Origin: Arachis hypogaea
Taxonomy: Eukaryota; Streptophyta; Magnoliopsida; Fabales; Fabaceae
DNA: 64,000 nt
Assembly: GCF_003086295.3 (NCBI RefSeq)
Contig: NC_092053.1
Location: 90,616,745 to 90,680,744 of the forward strand
Direction: 5' to 3'
The translations under genes and the position numbers were made by a program. The notes under the pieces were generated by a model. The model searched no databases. It saw nothing but the letters and a program-made list of their open reading frames with translations, and was not told where the DNA came from. Shown in pieces: positions 22,926 through 34,221 of this stretch (position 1 is the stretch's first letter; each line of letters opens with the position of its first letter).

Positions 22926-24419
22926 TGATGCAGGCAGAAATTGGCGAATTAAAATTGTTAAAATATATACGTTGCAAGTATAGTTCTTAATTCGCCAGAA
23001 ATCCGCCTATCAATTTAGAAAGGTGTCACAGAAAGTTGAAATTAAAATACTGGGAGTATGAATCCTAGGTCGTCTCCCAACGAGTCGCAGAAAAGTGTGC
23101 TATTTTATTAATCAGAGGTTTCCACAAAGGTTTGAATTGGGCAAACAGGAAATTAAATTGATGAATTTGAATAATGTAAATAAAAGCCTTGACTGGGAAT
23201 TGATTAGTTGGAATCCCTATTATTGTTGGAATGCTCTCAGGATTAATTGACAATTAATGGTTATCCTGTTTAGTTATCCTTCACTAGGTGAAGGAAAGTC
23301 AAACACGTTGGAATGCTACGTCCGTTCACAAGTTGCAATCCACTTAATTAAAAGGGATTGGTATTAGTGATTAGGAGGCAATCCAACCATAAACCCAATT
23401 ACAATTTTTCTTTCAAGCCTTCCAACTCAAGGGTTCCTTTCAATCAATTCCCCATCAAGTTAGGGAACTACTCGCTTATTGTGAATGTAAAATTCATAGC
23501 ATATAAAAAGGAATTAAAGGAAGACATTGTAAATAAAAATCAAAATAATCAATTAAAAATAAAAGTAATCCTTGTATTAAATAATCCTAAGAATATTCCA
23601 ATGGTAAAATTAAACAAAGCAAAGAACATGGAAGAGTAAAACAAGTAAAAAAAACGAACTAGAATGACGAAGTCTTGATGAGGTAATAACTCTTCTCAGT
23701 GTTCCAATGCCAAAAAAAGTAAGAGAAACTAAAATCCTAAGAACTATGAATGTGTAGAGAGAAAACCTAGAGGAGGAGTAAAAACTAGACCTAAAAACTA
23801 AAAATGTGTAGAATGAATGTTGTCCCTGGTTTCTGCATATTCTTTGGCTCTAGTGTGCTGTTCTAGACCGAAAATTGGGTCAAAATAGGGTCCAAAATCG
23901 CCCCCAGCGATTCTGCAATTTATGCAGATCGCGCATGCCACGCGATCGTGTCGCTCATGCGGACACGTCATTCGCGTTTCGCTTCACCACGCGGGCGCGT
24001 CATCCATGCCTCCGCGTCGCTCGTGCTTTTTTATTTCGCGTGGTCGCGTCATCCATGCAGCCGCGTCACTGCGATTTGATCTTCTCCGCGCGGTCGCGTC
24101 GTCCATGCGACCGCGTCACTTCTCGCTGGTCATCTCCTCAATTTCTTGTGTTCCTTCTATTTTTGCTAGCTTTCTTCCCAATCTCCAACTCATTCTTGCC
24201 CTATAAAGCCTGAAACACTTAACACACAGATCATGGCATCGAATGGAATAAAGGAGAAGTAAAATGTATAATTAAAAGTCTTTAGGAAGCAGTTTTCACT
24301 CATGTAATAATTTCAGGAAGGAAATATAAATGCATGCTATTTTAATGAATAAGTGGGTCAGGATCATGATAAAACCACACAATTAAATACAATACAAACC
24401 ATAAAATAGTGGTTTATCA
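22926..24419 (-). repeat. 3' LTR of the inner Athila-like element
   Basis: This 1494-bp LTR begins TGATGCAGGC and ends GTGGTTTATCA on the + strand. It carries GTTGCAAGTATAG near 22972, the CTAGGTCGTCTCCC box near 23066, a palindromic CGCG cluster (23926-24125) and GGCATCGAATGG at 24235-24246. It is the complete copy; the 5' LTR has lost 23047-23300 or so. Confidence 0.9.
23926..24125. repeat. GC-rich palindromic cluster in the LTR
   Basis: Repeated CpG-rich words such as CACGCGATCGTGTCGCTC, GCGTGGTCGCGTCATCCATG and GCGCGGTCGCGTCGTCCATG recur about every 25-40 bp in otherwise AT-rich DNA. The 5' LTR copy lies at 34967-35165. The long arginine- and serine-rich + strand frames here (23875-24213) are by-products of the repeats. 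Confidence 0.7.
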
Positions 24420-24436
24420 ACCTCCCCACACTTAAA
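24420..24436 (-). other. Polypurine tract next to the 3' LTR (inner element)
   Basis: Element orientation: TTTAAGTGTGGGGAGGT, abutting the LTR start TGATAAACCA. This is the expected plus-strand primer. A near-identical copy lies at 25866-25880. Confidence 0.85.
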
Positions 24437-25865
24437 CATTAGCATGTCCTCATGCTTAATTGAAGGAGATAAAGTAAACAAGTATGAACATGCAGAAACT
24501 CATGCAATGCAATGCAATCCTATATATATGAATGCAACTATATGATTCCTGTCCACTTGATCAAAAGTAAAGAAGCTCTTCAAAACAATTACAAATCAAA
24601 TTCCACTAATTCTATCATTATACAGTAAGACAGATAAAAGTGCAAGAAGATAGCTTATGAAAGCAGGGAACATGGAAATTCAAGCATTGAACCCTCACTG
24701 ATGATGTATGTACGCTCTAATCTCTAGTGTATAGGGTAATCACTCTATCCTTCTCTAATCATGCTCTCTAACTTTTGTTTTTCTCCTAATCAATCAACAA
24801 TAGTTAACATACCAATGCAAACATCATGAGGTCTTTTCAAGGTTGTAATGGGGCTAAGGTAAAGGTAGGGATACATATATGGTCAAGTGAGCTTATAAAT
24901 TGAATCTTTAATTAACACAAGCTTCAACCTAACCTATATAACTTGCATAACCTTAGAATTCATACCTAGCTACCCAGAATTCCCCTTTTACATTCCATAC
25001 TCATGTATCAACTTTTTATTTTAATTTTTATCATATGTGCATTGATCTTTGAATTCTCAATTCAGCATTGGGGTAATTTTGTCCCCTTATTCATTTATTT
25101 ATTAATTTATTTTAAATAGAAGCAAAAATAAACATAGCTTATCAATGCACATAGATTTTTAATTCTTATAGTTTCACATGAGTAGGTATCCAAATTCCCA
25201 TTAAATTATCATGACACATTCCCTTAATAACTTTTGTTCCCACAATTTCTCATATTTAATTAGCACACATAATTCTATCTCAAGCTAACGAAAGATTCAA
25301 TTTGGGATATACAATTGTTTTCTGCTTAAGGCCAGTAATGTGGTGAAATATAGAACAAATGGGAATTAAAGGCTCAAAGTGGTTAACAAAGATAGTTGAA
25401 AAAGGGTAGGCTTAATTTGGATAAGTGAGTTTAAACAAATAATGGCCTCAATCATATGGAAGCATACAAATATAATAAATATTGGACATATAAGATGAAA
25501 TAAAATATAGATTATAATCATAGAGAAGTAAACACACAAGAATAAAATAATTATGGTTAAATAATATAACCATGCATAAAGGCTCAAATCTTCACAGGTT
25601 GTGTGTTCTTTAGCTCAAACATCATGCTCCAAATACAACTTCAAGCAAAATTATCATAAAAATGTGAAAAATTAGTGAAATTTTATTCCAAAGATAGAGT
25701 CTTAGAAGAAACTTATTGTCTTTTCAATCAAGTAGAGCATGCATGCAACTAACCTATTACTATGCAATTTATACTATTCTATAAAAGAAAGAAAAACTAA
25801 CTTAAATATCCTAATTTATTAGTGCTAGGAAAGAGAAATTACCTCCGGAAGTCAGGTACTGACCG
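24437..25865 (-). mobile_element. 3' untranslated region between the two polypurine tracts
   Basis: About 1.43 kb of AT-rich sequence lies between ORF3 and the 3' LTR. It has no frame conserved with the outer element's equivalent (10581-11786 plus 35709-35932). The conserved spacing of the two tracts suggests a structural or regulatory role. Confidence 0.55.
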
Positions 25866-25880
25866 ACCTCCCCACACTTA
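25866..25880 (-). other. Second polypurine tract, overlapping the ORF3 stop codon
   Basis: Element orientation: TAAGTGTGGGGAGGT. The first three bases are the ORF3 stop codon TAA (25878-25880). It matches the LTR-proximal tract at 24420-24436 in all 15 bases, with one change just beyond. The outer element has the same arrangement at 35933-35949. Confidence 0.7.
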
Positions 25881-27131
25881 AGGCTTTGCGCCGTCTTTGG
25901 TGCCATCTGTCAGGAACAGGAGTGGGCTAGTAGTAGTATCTCCACAGTCGGGACCATCATGGCTCCCTGTGCTGGTAAAAGAAGTGGAGTCCGGGGTGTC
26001 TGAGTCCTTGAAGTGTCCCTTGAGTATCTCCTTGAGGTGTTTGAATCGGCGCTCGTTACGGCACTCTCTTAACTTCGCTTTCTGTTCTTGCCGATCCAAT
26101 TGTTTGATTATCTGCTGGAGCAGTTCATCTGTTGTAGGTGCTTGTGGTGTTGAAGAAGGAATATCTTCAACCGGAGCAGTGGGAAGGCTTGTAGTGGCTG
26201 CTGAAAGTCTAAGGTACTTCCCATTGGGGACATACTGATCATTCCGTGGAAGCATGGCTTTGGTGTCTCTAGCTCTGTAGGAGACTCCGGCTGCTGAGAT
26301 AAGATCTGAGACCAAGGCGGAAAAAGGTAAGTTGCCCGCAATTTGTACGTGTCCCATGGCATTCCGGATATGTCTTGGTAGATTCAGAGGCTGGTCTGTA
26401 AGGATGCACCATAGTAGAATGGCCATGTCTGCAGTGAAGGAGGACTCGTGAGTGCTCGGAAAGACGTAATGGGACATGATCTGTGCCCATACGCGAGCCT
26501 CCAAGGTAAGTGCTGAAACTGATATTCCCTTAGGGCGGGTACGATGGTATCTGTAGATCCAACGGCTGCCAGGTAGTGCGATAACTCTGAGAACAGCTTC
26601 CCAGTCAAATTGGTACATCTGGCGCTTGAGTGCAGCTTCTTGAAAGGCGTCCAATCTTTCTGGAATAGGGGGAAGACTCAAAGCTTGTTGAATAGCCTCT
26701 TCTGTAATGGGGACTTGCTTCTGACGGACAAAGACAGACTGCAGGGTAGGCAAGTAGAAGTTAGAGTAGAACTCGACAACCCAAGAAAGATTGACCTGCT
26801 TCTGTTGTCTCTGTAGGAAACCCCATTGTATTCGTTCAATTTGCGGTTCAACAAAAGTAGCAATATTGGGTGGGAGGATAAGAAGGTGTTCGTTGTTGTA
26901 ACTCCTTTCAGCCAGAATAGGGAACATCTGCTCACAGTAGCGATTTGGAAATCACACAGTGTCCTTTGCTGGAAAGGCTTTCTCCTTTTCATCAACCTTG
27001 ATAATCCTCTTAACTCTTTTTGTTGAGGGCTTGACTGCAGTTGAAGAAGGCTCTGCCACTAGTGCTCTTTTAGTTCCTCTTCTTGCTGGTGGTTTGGGAG
27101 TAGCTTTCTCTTTTCCTTTTTTGGTGGCCAT
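25878..27131 (-). pseudogene. Third ORF of the Athila-like element (putative plant transposon protein domain)
   Basis: The frame from ATG at 27131 (MATKKGKEKATPKPPARRG) to TAA at 25878 is 417 codons, broken once by TGA at 26952-26954 (codon 60). The basic N-terminus with KRVKRIIK could be a nuclear-localisation signal. Residues about 70-290 resemble the 'putative plant transposon protein' family (Pfam PF20167 as I recall), with WVVEFYSNFY, SRWIYRYH and WAQIMSHYVFPSTHESSFTA. A charged, coiled-coil-like stretch follows (about residues 330-375, LLQQIIKQLDRQEQKAK), then a Ser/Thr-rich tail. No membrane segment is evident, so an envelope role has no support here. The function of this family is unknown. 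The stop fits CGA to TGA by cytosine deamination. Confidence 0.75.
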
Positions 27132-28613
27132 CCTGAAAAGGGAAGAGAGAGTAGATTGAATTCAAAGAGATATATAGCAATGAAGAGAACAAAAAAGGAT
27201 GGCTGTAAATGCACATTAAAAGGTAAATGATGTCAACACACGCTCATAAGTACATGTGAAAGATCATTAATGGAAAATAGTTAGTGCATATGATGACAAG
27301 TGAATGCAAGGTGTCTATTGGCATGCCGGCAAAGGGCATGAGTAGCATAGACCAAGCATTACTTTGTAACAAACTATCACGTTTGTATTGACAATTAAAT
27401 TTAATTAATATAATAGTAAAGGGGATTTGTGAAAAGCAAGCATTGAATAGTAGAATAACATAGAGAAATGCATAATGCCATATGGGCTTTTTCACAAACA
27501 CATAGCATGCATGGTGAAGAAGGTATAGAAAGTATTAAAGTGAACATGCAAACAACCCTTTAAAGAAAATAATATATAATTGTCAAACAATTTGCAACAA
27601 TCCACAAGCATATAATGAAAAATAATGACTCAAATAAAATTCTAACACCATGTAAAAAGGAAAGAAGAAGGAAGAAAATATGAATAATGAATAAAAAAGA
27701 AAAGAAAAGAAAATAACATATAAAATAAGAAGAATGATAGAAAAGAGAAGGATGAAGAAGAAAATAAAACCTTGTTAATGGAGGTGAGGGAGAGAGAGTG
27801 AAAGGTGAGATAGAAGGAAGAAGGGAGGAGAAAGAGATAAGGAGGGAAAAGAAAAAGTAGGATTTGGAGAAGAAAAAGATATGATAATTGGCAAAATTAG
27901 GTTGAGCTGTGCGGCGCAAGCGACGCGATCGCATGGGGCATGCGGTCACGCGACTTGCGCTTAAGGTGAGGGACGCGGTCGCATCGGTCACGTGGCCGCG
28001 TGACCCAGTTTGTGCCAGTGGCACGAGGGTTGCCTCGCACTCGCACAACTCTCTGTTCAAAATCATTAAATGCCAAATTTTAGGTGAAGCGATCGCGTGG
28101 GGCATGCGATCGCGTGAGTGGGCAGTTTATGGGGAACGACGCGGCCGCGTCGGTCACGCGGTCGCGTGAGGGGAATTGCGCGTCCAGCGCCAGTCCAGCA
28201 CCACTCTAGCACAACTTTCAGCTATGCACCCGTTTTACGTCGAAAATCAAGGCACGCGGTCGCGTGGGAGGTCATTATGCCCATACGACGCGGACGCGTC
28301 GGCGACGCGGTCGCGTGGGCTGATTTATGCCATTGGCACTCCTCCAGCCACGCTCCAGCATGACTCTCTGTTCGTTTTTAATTTTTCTCTCCTCTCCTTG
28401 CCACGCGGACGCGTCGCTAATGCGGTCGCGTCGCGTGGCACCTTCCCCTTTTTTTTTTTAAATATGCAGATGCAGATGCACGAAAGTACTGATAAAGAGA
28501 AGAGTTATTGAATATGGAAAACTAAAAATAAAGAAAAGAACGATCATACCATGGTGGGTTGTCTCCCACCTAGCACTTTGCTTTAATGTCCGTCAGTTGG
28601 ACGCTCCACTAGC
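27132..28613 (-). mobile_element. Spacer between pol and ORF3 with palindromic array
   Basis: A purine-rich segment (27,640-27,880) and the GC-rich array at 27911-28440 fill this spacer. Part of it (28,545-28,600, TACCATGGTGGGTTGTCTCC) is conserved at 37,328-37,350 in the outer element, where pol is absent. I find no coding frame conserved between the two. ORF3 is probably expressed from a spliced or separate transcript. Confidence 0.6.
27911..28440. repeat. Array of CGCG-centred palindromes in the pol/ORF3 spacer
   Basis: Words such as GACGCGATCGCATGGGGCAT, CACGCGGTCGCGTG and GACGCGGACGCGTCGGCGAC recur about 10-15 times over 530 bp, often as back-to-back inverted copies. The same array type lies at 36701-37190 in the outer element. 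Spacing is irregular, and neighbouring copies differ mainly in the central base. Confidence 0.75.
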
Positions 28614-31600
28614 TCAATCTTCTGCTATGTGGGGATCTTCCAAGAGGAAGATCTCAAGCTCCTTGTTTTTCTTCATCTTCTCGCCATGGTATAGCTTTAG
28701 GTGTTGTCCATTAACTTTGATAAGTTTAGAACTTGAAGGATGACTTAGGTGGTAAACTCCGTACGGTTCGGCCTTCTCTACTCTGTATGGACCTTCCCAT
28801 CTGGATCTCAACTTGCCTGGCATGAGCCTCAGACGAGATTTGTAAAGGAGGACTAAATCCCCAGGTTGCAACTCTTTCCTCTTGATGTGCTGATCATGTG
28901 CAGCCTTCATCTTTTCCTTGTATAGTCTTGAGTTCTCATAAGCTTCTAGGCGAAGGCTTTCCAGTTCTTGCAGTTGCAACTTCCTTTCCGCTCCGGCGTT
29001 CTCCATCCCTATGTTGCACTCCTTGACTGCCCAAAAGGCTTTGTGCTCTACCTCAACAGGGAGATGACAAGCTTTTCGGTAAACCAAGCGGAACGGACTC
29101 ATCCCAATGGGTGTTTTATATGCTGTTCTGTATGCCCAGAGTGCATCTTGTAGCCTGGTGCTCCAGTCTTTTCTATGAGGTTTGACTATCTTCTGCAAGA
29201 TACGCTTTATCTCTCTGTTCGATACCTCGGCTTGCCTATTGGTCTGAGGATGGTATGCTGTTGCAACCTTATGAATTATCCCATGCCTCTTCATTAATCC
29301 TGTTAGTCTCCTGTTACAAAAATGGGTGCCTTGATCGCTCACGATTGCTCGTGGTGATCCAAAGCGACAAATAATGTGGTTTCTCACAAAGGAAACAACA
29401 GTGTTAGCATCATCAGTGCGGGTAGGAATTACTTCCACCCATTTGGAAACGTAGTCCACAGCTAATAATATATAAAAATAACCATTAGAATTTGGAAATG
29501 GACCCATGAAGTCAATGCCCCAAACATCAAAAATTTCATAGAAAAGCATAATTTGTTGAGGCATCTCATCCCTCCTGGATATATTACCAAATTTTTGGCA
29601 TGGGGGGCAAAATTTACAAAATTCAGCAGCGTTTCTAAAAAGAGTAGGCCACCAGAATCCACAGTCCAAAATTTTTCTAGCATTTCTTTGAGGGCCAAAA
29701 TGTCCTCCACTCTCAGATGAGTGACAGGCCTCTAAGATGGACTGCAATTCTGATTGAGGCACACACCGTCTAATTACCTGATCAGCGCCACATCTCCATA
29801 AATATGGGTCATCCCATATATAATATTTAGACTCGCTTTTCAGCTTGTCTCTTTGATGCTTAGAAAAGTTAGGAGGAAATGTGCGGCTAACTAGATAATT
29901 AGCTACAGGTACATACCAGGGAGATACCTCAGATACTGCTTGCAGGTTATCAAATGGAAAATTATCATATATAGGAGCAGAATCATCCTTAATGTGCTCA
30001 AGGCGACTCAAGTGGTCTGCCACTAAATTCTGGTTACCACTCCTATCCTTTATTTCTAAATCAAATTCTTGTAATAGCAATATCCAACGTATGAGCCTTG
30101 GTTTGGATTCCTTTTTAGATAATAGATACTTTAAAGCTACATGGTCCGAATACACTACTACTCTAGTACCAAGTAAATAAGCTCAGAATTTATCCAGAGC
30201 AAAAATAATAGCAAGAAGCTCTTTTTCAGTAGTAGTATAATTGGACTGGGCAACGTCTAAAGTCTTAGACGCGTAAGCAATAACAAAAAGATCCTTACCT
30301 TCGCGCTGAGCCAGCGCTGCTCCCACTGCATGGTTGGAAGCATCGCACATGATTTCAAACGGCTGGCTCCAGTCTGGTCCTCTCACAATTGGAGCTTGAG
30401 TCAGGGCGGCCTTTAGCTTATCAAACGCTTGCTTGCAATCTTCACTGACCTCGAACTCAATATCCGTCTGTAGTAATCTGGATAAGGAAAGTGCTACCTT
30501 ACTAAAGTCCTTAATAAATCTCCTGTAAAAACCTGCATGGCCAAGGAACGAACGGACTTCCCTTACAGAAGAGGGGTAAGGTAAACTAGAAATAACACTC
30601 ACCTTTGCTGGGTCTACAAAAATACCATTATTAGATACCACATGTCCTAATACAATCCCTTGTTTTACCATAAAATGACATTTTTCAAAATTCAATACAA
30701 GGTTTGTATTAACACATCTATCTAATACTCTAGATAATCCATCTAAGCAAAGGCTAAAAGAATCACCATAAACGCTAAAATCATCCATAAAAACCTCCAT
30801 ACAGTCCTCAATAAGATCAGAGAAAAGACTCATCATACACCTTTGGAAAGTAGCTGGTGCATTGCAGAAGCCAAAGGGCATTCTCTTGTAAGCATAAGTC
30901 CCAAAAGGACATGTAAAAGTGGTCTTTTCCTAATCCTCAGGAGCTATATGAATCTGGAAATAACCCGTGTAGCCATCTAAAAAGCAATAATGTGATTTAC
31001 TTGACAGGCGATCCAGCATTTGTTCAATGAATGGAAGTGGGTAGTGATCCTTACGGGTAGCTTGGTTGAGACGCCTGTAATCAATGCAGACTCTCCAAGC
31101 ATTCTAAACTCTAGTTGCTATGAGCTCTCCATGCTCATTCTTCACTGTAGTGACTCCAGACTTCTTGGGCACCACTTATACTGGGCTAACCCATTCACTG
31201 TCTGAAATGGGATAGATGATACCTGCCTCCAATAGTCTAGTCACTTCCTTTTTGACAACTTCCAAGATAGTGGGATTCAATCTTCTTTGGGGTTGACGGA
31301 CAGGTCTTGCTCCCTCTTCTAAAAATATTCTGTGCTCACATACTTGAGGGTTGATGCCTACTATGTCTGCCAAACTCCACCCAATCGCCTTCTTGTGCCT
31401 CCTCAGTACATCAAATAACTGCTCTTCCTGTTGGAAAGTGAGTTCCCTTGCAACGATAATGGGGAACTTCTGTTCATCTTCAAGATAAGCATATTTGAGA
31501 TGTGGAGGAAGAGGTTTTAATTCCAACTTCTGATCATGGGTAGGCTCTGGATTGTCTGGAGCTTGTGAAAATGCTGAGGTGTCCTCATTGTCAGTCAAGA

Positions 31601-34106
31601 AGGTCCCCACACTTGGATCTTGTCCAATGTGCTTCTCTTCTAACTCTTCCTTATGGACTTCAGCTACAGTTTCATCTATGACATCACACTGGAAGATAGA
31701 ATGATCTTCTGGAGGGTTGTTTATGACTCCATTCAGATTGAAGATTACTATGCGGCCATCTATTTCAAAAGAGTATGTTCCTGAAAAAGCATCCAATTTG
31801 AATTTTGATGTCTTCAGGAATGGTCTTCCAAGTAGGATTGATGATGGCTTATCTGAGTCATTATGGGGCATCTCCAAGATATAAAAATCAGTGGGAAATG
31901 TAAGCCCTTTAATATTCACTAAAACATCTTCAGCAACTCCAACCACTGTAATAATGCTTTTATCTGCTAACACAAAATGAGCTGCCGACCTTTTTAAGGG
32001 AGGGAGCCTCAAAATATCATATATAGACAAAGGCATTATACTAACACAGGCTCCTAAATCACACATGCAATCATAAATTACTACTCCACCAATAGTACAA
32101 CTAACTATACAAGGATCTGGGTCACTACACTTCTCAGGTAATCCTCCCATTAAAGCAGATATGGAACTACCTAAAGGAATAGTTTCTAATTCATGAATTT
32201 TGTCCTTATGTATACATAAATCTTTTAGAAACTTTGCATATTTAGGTACTTGTTGAATAACATCAAAAAGAGGAACGGTTACCTCAACCTTTTTGAATAT
32301 TTCTACCATTTTGGGATCGGGTTCCAGTTGCTTCCTGGGCTTCCTTGCAAGTTGTGAAAATGGAATGGGAGTGGTGTTTTCTGCAGTGTCTGCACCTCTT
32401 AGTGCTTCCTTCTGTGGTTGGGCTTCTTCTTTTTCAGTTATGTCCTGTATGTCCTCTTCCTCTTCAACATCTTCTATTTCTACGACCTCTTCAGCTGAGG
32501 CGTGCTCTGGTGGGCTTGGCTCCTCCTGATTCCTCTCCTGCAGTGTGGCTCCAGACCTTAGGGTGATGGCATTAATGCCCCCCTTCGGATTGGGTAATAG
32601 TTAAGAGGGAATTCCAGTGGAACTTGAAGGTTGGTTATTGGAATTTTTCATTGATCCAATCTGTGAGACAAGAGCTTGCAGAGTAGCAGTCAGACCATTC
32701 AGACTGGCATTAATGTTATTTTCCATGGTCTGTTGACTTCGCTAAAAAAATTTTAGTAGCTCTTCATTAGGAGATGAAGAAGGGTGAGTAAATTGAGAGG
32801 TCTGCTGTTGGGTATTCTGTGGTCCTTGGGACTGCCTCAGGTGAGGTGCTCTGTAAGGTTGGTTCTGCTGCCTGTTGTTGTTATTATTCTACCTCTGATT
32901 TCTCTAATTATCTCTGCCTCCTCTATTATTGTTGTCCCTCCAATTCTGGTTAGAATTGTCATGCCATCCATGGTTATTATTTCCACCTTGATTGTACCCT
33001 TGGTTGGGGCGGTCATAAAAGTTATGAGTGGATGCCACCATGTTGTCTTCCTGTTGGAGTTGCGGGCATTCATCAGTATAATGGCTATAATCAACACAAA
33101 TTCTGCAAACTCTCTGTGGGACTAACTGTTGGTTTTGCTGTAGTGAAGGAGGTTGAGCTTGTTGGACCTGTTGTTGATTCAATTGCATCTGCTTCAGCAA
33201 GTTGGTCATTTCACAGATACTCTGAGTTAGAGCAGCAGTCTCTCTGCTAGAGGATACTTCTGCAACGGCTTTTGAACGGCCTTGCTTCTGTCTGTGGTTC
33301 CTAGTAGATTCAGCTAAGTCGCTGATCAATTGCCATGACTCATCAGTGGTCTCGTACTTCTTCAATAATCCATTGCTAGCACTTTCCAATGTGGTCTTAT
33401 CTTGGGGCCTCATACCCTGTGTGATATAGCTGAGCAACACTATCTTGTCGATCATGTGGTGGGGGCATGCTTCCAGAAGACTATTGAAGCACTCCCAGTA
33501 TTCAAAGAGAGTCTTGTTGTCATCTTGAACAATCGTGGAAATGTCTTTCCTCAGTTTATCAGTAACTTCAGATGGAAAGAATTTCTCCAAAAATTCTTTT
33601 CTGAGCGTATCCCAGTTGGATACATTTGCTAGGGGTTGAGTGTAGTACCACTCTCTTACTTTTCCCTCAAGAGAAAATGGAAAAGCTTTCAGCAGAATTG
33701 AAGTTTCATCTATACCATCTCGCCTGACAGTAGAACAGGCTGCCTGGAAATCTCTCAGGTGCTTGATAGGCTCATGAGTAGGTAAGCCATGAAATTTGGG
33801 CATCAAATTGAGCGCGGTCTTTATTTTGAAATCTGTAGCCACCGCTGGGTGATGCGGTTGAAACGGTTGCATTGTAAAATTAGGGGCTCCTTCCTCCTTG
33901 ATGGTAACTCTCCTAGGTTCTGCCATGTCTTCTGCACGTGAATCAACCGAATCAGTAGAACGGAAGCTGGTTTCTTCCTCAAGTTCACTTTCAGATCCGC
34001 CCTCAGAGCGGACTAACCGACGCCGAGCTCGCCTTATTCGTGAAATAGTCCTTTCAATTTCAGGATCGAATATTAGCAAGCGCGGATCAGGAAGTGAACG
34101 CGTCAT
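28614..34106 (-). pseudogene. gag-pol polyprotein (Athila-like), inactivated by eight nonsense codons
   Basis: One uninterrupted frame of 1830 codons runs from ATG at 34106 to the stop at 28614. It encodes gag (residues 1 to about 400, with the CX2CX4HX4C zinc knuckle at about 33,065-33,107), protease (DLGACVS at about 32,060), reverse transcriptase (MDD at about 30,785), RNase H (MCDASNHAVG at about 30,350) and integrase (H/C zinc-binding segment, DDE-type residues in [18 protein letters not shown] and NRQAEVSN, and a GPY motif at about 28,780). In-frame stops lie at 32904-6, 32889-91, 32742-4, 32601-3, 31176-8, 31104-6, 30930-2 and 30183-5. There is no frameshift in 5.5 kb. The product would copy and integrate the element; this copy cannot make it. 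Confidence 0.9.
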
Positions 34107-34198
34107 TTGAAGAAAGAAACAGGCAACTCATAGTAGCAAAATAAAATAAAATGCAAATAAATAAATTCTAATTAATAACTTTAGCACTCTATTGCAAC

Positions 34199-34216
34199 TC
34201 CCCGGCAACGGCACCA
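34199..34216 (-). other. Primer-binding site (tRNA-Asp-like), inner element
   Basis: The + strand reads TCCCCGGCAACGGCACCA, five bases from the 5' LTR edge. As I recall, plant tRNA-Asp ends TCCCCGGCAACGGCGCCA, so there is one mismatch (A for G). Athila-group elements are known to use tRNA-Asp. Confidence 0.75.
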
Positions 34217-34221
34217 AAAAT

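Noticed and set aside
23875..24213. Arg/Ser/Phe-rich ORFs on the + strand (also 34916-35254 and 51065-51451)
   Set aside because: They lie in the palindromic cluster of the LTR, antisense to the element, and are open only because of the CGCG repeats.
25878..27131. Retroviral-type envelope protein
   Set aside because: No signal peptide, membrane segment or cleavage site is visible. The protein resembles the plant transposon domain family and has a basic, nuclear-type N-terminus.
27911..28440. CRISPR-like array of short repeats
   Set aside because: The units are palindromic and irregularly spaced, with no constant repeat and unique spacers. The context is a plant retrotransposon.
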